This document shows positions 57,903 through 64,000 of a DNA stretch of 64,000 nucleotides, one piece after another; positions within the stretch are counted from its first letter, which is position 1, and the number at the start of each line of letters is the position of its first letter. The position numbers and the translations under genes are program-made. Source of the DNA: Pseudomonas putida (GTDB taxonomy: Bacteria > Pseudomonadota > Gammaproteobacteria > Pseudomonadales > Pseudomonadaceae); contig NZ_CP109603.1 in assembly GCF_025905425.1 (NCBI RefSeq), positions 718,001-782,000 of the forward strand, written 5' to 3'. The notes below the pieces were generated by a model. It was given only the letters and a program-made list of their open reading frames with translations. It was not told the DNA's origin and ran no database searches.

Positions 57903-58901
57903 ATGATTCAGGAAATCACGCCGGCACCCGCCGGCTTCAGTGAGCAGCAGCTGCTGACCTTGTTCGAATTGATCAGCGACGGCATCTGGGACTGGAATGC
58001 CAACACCGGCTACGTTTATCGCAACCCGGGCTGGTACGCCCTGCTCGGCTACGCCAGCCATTCCATGGCCAACTCGGTGCTGACGTGGGAAAGCGTCATT
58101 CACCCGGAGGACTATCCGCGGGTCATGGCGCATTTTGAGGCCTATATCAACCAGCGCAATGAGCGCTACCTGATCGAGTACCGGTGCCGCTGCCAGGATG
58201 GCAGCTACCTGTGGATCGAAGACAGCGGCTACATCATTGCCCGCAACGACGACGGCTCGGTGGCCCGCATGCTCGGCGCCCACCGCAATATCGATGCCGG
58301 CAAACGGCGGGTGGCGCAGCTTGAACAGCAGAACCTGTCGCTGGAGAGCCTGGTGGCCGAACGCACCCGTGAGCTGTCTTGGGTCAACCAGCAATTGCAG
58401 CGCCAACTGGATGAAAACCGCGAACTGGCCGAGCGCGATGCGCTGACCCGCATCGCCAATCGCTATCGGCTGGAAAAGGTGTTGCAGCTGGAATGCGAGC
58501 GCGCCCATCGCTTCCGCCAGCCGTTGTCGCTGATAGCCATGGACGTGGACGACTTCAAACCGATCAACGACCACTACGGCCATGCCCGTGGCGATGCGGC
58601 GTTGATCCAGGTTGTCGACAATCTGCGCACCTGCCTGCGCGAGCATGACCTGCTGGCCCGTTGGGGCGGTGACGAGTTCGTCATCGTGTTGCCGCAGACC
58701 TCACTGGCCGAGGCGCTTGAGGTGGCGGCCCAGTTACGCCAGGTGATGGAGCAGGTTGAGCCGGTCGGCGACTGTCGCCTGACCATGAGCTATGGGGTGG
58801 TGCAATGGCAGGAAGGTGAGGACCAGCATGACGTGCTGGCCCGTGCGGACAAGGCCCTGTATCGCGCCAAGGGGGCGGGCAAAAACGCCGTAGCCGAATG
58901 A
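57903..58901 (+). CDS. PAS-GGDEF diguanylate cyclase
   Basis: 332 residues from ATG at 57903 (GGAGAG upstream). A PAS/PAC sensor (about 15-135, SDGIWDWNANTGYVYRNPGWYALLGY; YRCRCQDGSYLWIEDSG), a short coiled coil (136-175), then a GGDEF domain with intact GGDEF (255-259) and an RxxD inhibitory site REHD (246-249). It should make c-di-GMP with product feedback. No transmembrane segment, so cytosolic. The ligand of the PAS domain is unknown. Confidence 0.9.
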   Translation: MIQEITPAPAGFSEQQLLTLFELISDGIWDWNANTGYVYRNPGWYALLGYASHSMANSVLTWESVIHPEDYPRVMAHFEAYINQRNERYLIEYRCRCQDGSYLWIEDSGYIIARNDDGSVARMLGAHRNIDAGKRRVAQLEQQNLSLESLVAERTRELSWVNQQLQRQLDENRELAERDALTRIANRYRLEKVLQLECERAHRFRQPLSLIAMDVDDFKPINDHYGHARGDAALIQVVDNLRTCLREHDLLARWGGDEFVIVLPQTSLAEALEVAAQLRQVMEQVEPVGDCRLTMSYGVVQWQEGEDQHDVLARADKALYRAKGAGKNAVAE

Positions 58902-58905
58902 CCTG

Positions 58906-58937
58906 ACGGCCTCTTCGCAGCACAAGGCTGCTCCACA
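58906..58937. repeat. Decayed REP-like unit
   Basis: GGCCTCTTCGCAGCACAAGG followed by CTGCTCCACAG keeps the REP outer ends but has lost the GCGGGCAAGCCCGC core. Confidence 0.5.
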
Positions 58938-58946
58938 GTCAGAATG

Positions 58947-58979
58947 AAAAAAGACCCGCTGCGCCTTGGGCGCAGCGGG
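58947..58979 (-). terminator. Intrinsic terminator of the bkd operon
   Basis: CCCGCTGCGCC-TTG-GGCGCAGCGGG, an 11-bp stem, is followed on the minus strand by TCTTTTTT. It lies 27 bp past the lpdV stop. Confidence 0.92.
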
Positions 58980-59005
58980 CCAAATCGGCCTCAGCCGCTT
59001 CAGTG

Positions 59006-60385
59006 TCAGATATGCAGGGCGTGGCCCAGTGCGCGCAATGCGGCTTCCTGTACCGCTTCACCCAGCGTCGGGTGGGCGTGGATGGTGCCGGCGATGTCCT
59101 CCAGGCATGCACCCATTTCCAGCGACTGGGCAAAGGCCGTGGACAGCTCCGAGACCGCCACGCCCACCGCCTGCCAACCCAGGATCAGGTGATTGTCGCG
59201 GCGCGCCACCACGCGTACGAAGCCGGCCTTGGACTCAAGGCTCATGGCCCGGCCGTTGGCGGCGAACGGGAACTGCGCGACGATGCAATCCAGGCCTTGT
59301 TGGCTGGCTTGCTCAGGGGTTTTGCCAACCACCACGATCTCCGGGTCGGTGAAGCACACCGCAGCGATTGCACTGGGTTCGAAGCGTCGTGCCTTGCCGG
59401 CGATGATCTCGGCGACCATCTCGCCCTGGGCCATGGCCCGGTGCGCGAGCATCGGCTCACCGGCCACGTCGCCGATGGCCCAGACATTGCGCATGCTGGT
59501 CTGGCAGCGCTCGTCGATAGCGATGGCGGCGCCGTTCATCTTCAGCTCGAGCGATTCCAGGTTGAAACCTTGCGTACGCGGGCGGCGACCTACAGCCACC
59601 AGCACCCTGTCGGCTTCCAGGCGCAGTTGCTCGCCCTGGCCGTCACGGGCCAGCAGGCAACCGTTGTCGTAACCTTCGACGCTATGGCCCAGGTACACGG
59701 CGATACCTAGCTTCTTCATCGCCTCGGCCACGGGGGCGGTCAATTCGCTGTCGTAGGTGGGCAGGATGCGCTCGCGCGCTTCCACCACGCTCACCTGGGC
59801 GCCCAGCTTGCGGTAGGCAATGCCCAGCTCCAGGCCGATATAGCCACCGCCCACCACCACCAGGTGCTGCGGCAAGGCCTCAGGGGCCAGTGCCTCGGTC
59901 GAGGAAATGATCGGCCCGCCGATGGGCAGCATGGGCAGTTCGACGCTGTTCGAGCCTGTGGCCAGCAACAGGTGCTCGCACTGAATACGCTGGCCGTCGA
60001 CGTCGACATGCTTGCCGTCGAGGATCTTCGCCCAGCCATGGATCACCTTGACCCCGTGCTTTTTCAGCAAGGCAGCCACGCCAGTGGTCAGGCGGTCGAC
60101 GATGCCGTCCTTCCAGGCCACGCTGCGGGTGATGTCCAGGCGTGGCGAGCTGACACTGATGCCCAGTGCCGACGGCTCGGTATAGCACGAGGTCTGGTGG
60201 AACTGCTCGGCGACATGGATCAACGCCTTGGACGGAATGCAGCCGACGTTCAGGCAGGTGCCGCCCAGCGCCTGGCCTTCCACCAGCACGGTGGGGATAC
60301 CCAGTTGCCCGGCGCGGATGGCGGCCACATAGCCGCCAGGGCCACCGCCGATGATCAGCAGGGTGGTTTCGATAGTCTGTTGCAT
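59006..60385 (-). CDS. lpdV: Dihydrolipoyl dehydrogenase E3 of branched-chain keto acid dehydrogenase (LPD-val)
   Basis: 459 residues from ATG at 60385, the known P. putida LpdV length. FAD site [17 protein letters not shown], redox disulfide [16 protein letters not shown] site [12 protein letters not shown], and the C-terminal His-Glu pair in [12 protein letters not shown]. It reoxidises the lipoyl arms of BkdB. The ATG lies 2 bp past the bkdB stop; a GTG two codons earlier overlaps it. Confidence 0.96.
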   Translation of the reverse strand: MQQTIETTLLIIGGGPGGYVAAIRAGQLGIPTVLVEGQALGGTCLNVGCIPSKALIHVAEQFHQTSCYTEPSALGISVSSPRLDITRSVAWKDGIVDRLTTGVAALLKKHGVKVIHGWAKILDGKHVDVDGQRIQCEHLLLATGSNSVELPMLPIGGPIISSTEALAPEALPQHLVVVGGGYIGLELGIAYRKLGAQVSVVEARERILPTYDSELTAPVAEAMKKLGIAVYLGHSVEGYDNGCLLARDGQGEQLRLEADRVLVAVGRRPRTQGFNLESLELKMNGAAIAIDERCQTSMRNVWAIGDVAGEPMLAHRAMAQGEMVAEIIAGKARRFEPSAIAAVCFTDPEIVVVGKTPEQASQQGLDCIVAQFPFAANGRAMSLESKAGFVRVVARRDNHLILGWQAVGVAVSELSTAFAQSLEMGACLEDIAGTIHAHPTLGEAVQEAALRALGHALHI

Positions 60386-60387
60386 GC

Positions 60388-61674
60388 TCACTCCACGAAC
60401 AGGCAGGCGGGTTGCTCAAGCAGGCCACGCACGGCCTGGATGAACAGCGCGGCATCCATGCCGTCGACCACGCGGTGGTCGAACGAGCTGGACAGGTTCA
60501 TCATCTTGCGTATGACGATCTGGCCGTCGATCACCATCGGCCGTTCGACCATGCGGTTGACGCCGACGATCGCCACTTCCGGGGTGTTGACTACCGGCGT
60601 GCTGACGATGCCGCCCAGCGCGCCGAGGCTGGTCAAGGTGATGGTCGAGCCGGACAGCTCGTCGCGGCTGGCCTTGTTGCTGCGTGCGGCGGTTGCCAGG
60701 CGCGCGATCTCGCTGGCATTGCTCCACAGGCTGCCGGCCTCGGCATGGCGCAGTACCGGCACCATCAGGCCGTTGTCGCCCTGGGTAGCGATGCCCACAT
60801 GCACCGCACCATGGCGGGTGATGATTTGCGCTTCGTCGTCATAGGTGGCATTGATCTGCGGGAAATCGCGCAGGGCCACGACCAGGGCGCGGACCAGGAA
60901 CGGCAGCAAGGTCAGCTTGCCGCGGCTGTCACCGTGCTTCTGGTTGAGCTGCTGGCGCAGGGCTTCCAGGGCGGTGACGTCGATTTCTTCAACGTAGCTG
61001 AAGTGCGCGACCCGGCGCTTGGCGTCCTGCATGCGCTGGGCGATCTTGCGGCGCAGGCCGATGACTTGCACCTGCTCGCTGTCGGTACGCTTGGCGTAGC
61101 CGCCAGGGGCTTGCCCGGCGGTGGTTTGCGGCTTGCTCATGAAGGCGTCGAGGTCTTCGTGCAGGATGCGTCCGGCTGGGCCGCTGCCATGTACGTAGCG
61201 CAGTTCGATACCGGCATCCAGGGCGCGCTTGCGCACGGCCGGGGAGGCCAGTGGCTTGTCGCCGGCCTGGCGCGGCACGATGGGCGCAGCCGCGTGGGTA
61301 GCGGCGGCCTGGCAGGCGGGTGCTGGCGCTGCGGCACGCGCTTGCGGCGCGCTGGCCACTGGCGCGGCTACTGCCTCGGCCGGCTTGGCTTCGGCTTGCT
61401 GGGGCTGCGGCGTGTCGACATGGTTGCCGCTGCCTTCCACTTCGATGCGGATCAGCTCGCTGCCGACCGCCATCACTTCACCTGGCTGGCCGCCCAGGGC
61501 CAGCACCTTGCCACTGACTGGCGAAGGGATTTCCACGGTTGCCTTGTCGGTCATGACATCGGCCACCACCTGGTCTTCGGCGATCACATCGCCGACCTTG
61601 ACGAACCACTCGACCAACTCGACTTGCGCGATGCCTTCGCCGATGTCCGGCATCTTGATGACGTGCGTGCCCAT
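60388..61674 (-). CDS. bkdB: Branched-chain keto acid dehydrogenase E2 (lipoamide acyltransferase)
   Basis: 428 residues. Lipoyl domain (lipoyl Lys44 in [10 protein letters not shown]), an Ala/Pro-rich linker (about 95-140), E1/E3-binding domain ([30 protein letters not shown]), then a catalytic domain with [15 protein letters not shown], where the His is catalytic. It is the core of the complex and moves the acyl group to CoA. It begins directly at the end of bkdA2. Confidence 0.96.
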   Translation of the reverse strand: MGTHVIKMPDIGEGIAQVELVEWFVKVGDVIAEDQVVADVMTDKATVEIPSPVSGKVLALGGQPGEVMAVGSELIRIEVEGSGNHVDTPQPQQAEAKPAEAVAAPVASAPQARAAAPAPACQAAATHAAAPIVPRQAGDKPLASPAVRKRALDAGIELRYVHGSGPAGRILHEDLDAFMSKPQTTAGQAPGGYAKRTDSEQVQVIGLRRKIAQRMQDAKRRVAHFSYVEEIDVTALEALRQQLNQKHGDSRGKLTLLPFLVRALVVALRDFPQINATYDDEAQIITRHGAVHVGIATQGDNGLMVPVLRHAEAGSLWSNASEIARLATAARSNKASRDELSGSTITLTSLGALGGIVSTPVVNTPEVAIVGVNRMVERPMVIDGQIVIRKMMNLSSSFDHRVVDGMDAALFIQAVRGLLEQPACLFVE

Positions 61675-62733
61675 TCAGACCTCCATGACCCGTTTCAATG
61701 CCGCACCTACCCGCGAAGGCCCTGGGAAGTAAGCCCATTCCTGTGCGTGGGGGTAGGGGGTGTCCCAACCGGTGACGCGCTCGATCGGCGCTTCGAGGTG
61801 ATGGAAGCAGTGCTCCTGGACCAGCGACACCAGCTCGGCACCGAAACCGCAGGTGCGGGTAGCCTCGTGCACCACCACGCAGCGGCCGGTCTTTTTCACC
61901 GACGCGACGATGGTTTCCAGGTCCAGCGGCCACAGGCTGCGCAGGTCGATGACCTCGGCGTCGACACCGGTTTCTTCAGCGGCCACTTGTGCCACGTAAA
62001 CCGTGGTGCCGTAGGTCAGCACGGTAACGTCGTTGCCGGGGCGGGTGATGGCGGCCTTGTCCAGCGGCACGGTGTAGTAGCCATCCGGCACGGCGCTGTG
62101 TGGGTGCTTCGACCACGGCGTCACGGGGCGGTCGTGGTGGCCGTCGAACGGGCCGTTGTAGAGGCGTTTGGGCTCAAGGAAAATGACCGGGTCGTCGCAT
62201 TCGATCGAAGCGATCAACAGGCCCTTGGCGTCATAGGGGTTGGACGGCATGACCGTGCGCAGCCCGCACACCTGGGTGAACATTGCTTCTGGGCTCTGGC
62301 TGTGGGTCTGGCCGCCGTAGATGCCACCACCGCACGGCATGCGCAGGGTCAGCGGGGAGATGAACTCACCGGCCGAGCGATAACGCAGGCGGGCCATTTC
62401 CGACACGATCTGGTCGGAGGCCGGGTAGAAGTAGTCGGCAAACTGGATTTCCACCACCGGGCGCAGGCCGTAGGCACCCATGCCCACGGCAGTACCGACG
62501 ATACCGCTTTCGGAGATCGGCGCGTCGAACACGCGCGACTTGCCGTACTTGGTCTGCAGGCCTTCGGTGCAGCGGAACACGCCGCCGAAGTAACCGACGT
62601 CCTGGCCGTAGACCACGACATTGTCGTCACGCTCAAGCATGATGTCCATGGCCGAGCGCAGGGCCTGGATCATGGTCATGGTAGTGGTGGCCATGGCGGT
62701 TTCCGGGTTGATGCTGTTGTTGTGGTCGTTCAT
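61675..62733 (-). CDS. bkdA2: Branched-chain keto acid dehydrogenase E1 beta subunit
   Basis: 352 residues. Transketolase pyrimidine-binding and C-terminal domains: VYGQDVGYFGGVFRCTEGLQTKYGKSRVFDAPISESGIVGTAVGMG with the Glu that activates TPP, and ATRTCGFGAELVSLVQEH. It pairs with BkdA1. Spacing to bkdA1 is one base. Confidence 0.96.
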   Translation of the reverse strand: MNDHNNSINPETAMATTTMTMIQALRSAMDIMLERDDNVVVYGQDVGYFGGVFRCTEGLQTKYGKSRVFDAPISESGIVGTAVGMGAYGLRPVVEIQFADYFYPASDQIVSEMARLRYRSAGEFISPLTLRMPCGGGIYGGQTHSQSPEAMFTQVCGLRTVMPSNPYDAKGLLIASIECDDPVIFLEPKRLYNGPFDGHHDRPVTPWSKHPHSAVPDGYYTVPLDKAAITRPGNDVTVLTYGTTVYVAQVAAEETGVDAEVIDLRSLWPLDLETIVASVKKTGRCVVVHEATRTCGFGAELVSLVQEHCFHHLEAPIERVTGWDTPYPHAQEWAYFPGPSRVGAALKRVMEV

Positions 62734-62734
62734 C

Positions 62735-64000
<1,266 letters not shown>

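Overview
The window is chromosomal DNA of a fluorescent Pseudomonas, very probably of the P. putida group. The basis is family recognition and gene order only: the bkdA1-bkdA2-bkdB-lpdV operon, phhAB with divergent phhR, the aot arginine transporter with an AraC-type ArgR, the aru succinyltransferase operon, alaS-lysC-csrA-tRNA-mgtE-amrZ, and abundant 30-40 bp REP elements carrying the core CGCGGGCAAGCCCGC. GC content is high, coding density is normal, and no insertion sequence, prophage gene or CRISPR array was seen.

Layout. 0-9.6 kb: SlyA/MarR regulator, PlpD-like secreted patatin, SelW-like Rdx protein, EamA transporter, two AraC regulators, LpxH-like phosphoesterase, Mpo1-like membrane protein, TrkH K+ transporter, nitroreductase. 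9.7-12.5 kb: a CpxR / CpxP-like / CpxA-like envelope-stress operon. 12.6-18.1 kb: yciI-yciB facing rnm-yciO-scpA-scpB, then rluB. 18.1-29.6 kb: aromatic amino acid metabolism (aroP, phhAB, phhR) interleaved with a LysR regulator, a YdiJ-type FAD/Fe-S dehydrogenase and an MFS transporter. 30-36.6 kb: acs, then aotJQMP-argR. 36.9-44.6 kb: aruCFGDB-orf-aruE. 44.9-52.1 kb: alaS, lysC, csrA, tRNA-Ser(GCU), three tandem tRNA-Arg(ACG), mgtE, amrZ. 52.4-57.9 kb: an accessory-looking stretch with phnN, tRNA-Arg(CCU), gene fragments including a dead metN piece, metQ-metI, an SfnB-type flavin enzyme, azlDC and further fragments. 57.9-64 kb: a PAS-GGDEF protein and the branched-chain keto acid dehydrogenase operon.

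How the genes fit together. Much of the window is nitrogen and carbon scavenging: aromatic amino acid uptake and Phe hydroxylation under PhhR, arginine uptake and degradation under ArgR, branched-chain keto acid oxidation, and acetate activation. Four of these loci (aroP, phhA, acs, bkdA1) carry an AAnAAnAA motif in the leader, the known Hfq/Crc catabolite-repression target, so they could form one post-transcriptional regulon. PhhR-box-like and ArgR-box-like sequences are visible upstream of the expected targets.

I did not find a convincing wholly new system. The most useful leads are the mosaic scar next to tRNA-Arg(CCU) that has destroyed metN, the histidine-tailed small protein between aruB and aruE, the unexplained small ORFs in the long aroP and mgtE leaders, and intercistronic hairpins that may set unequal subunit levels.
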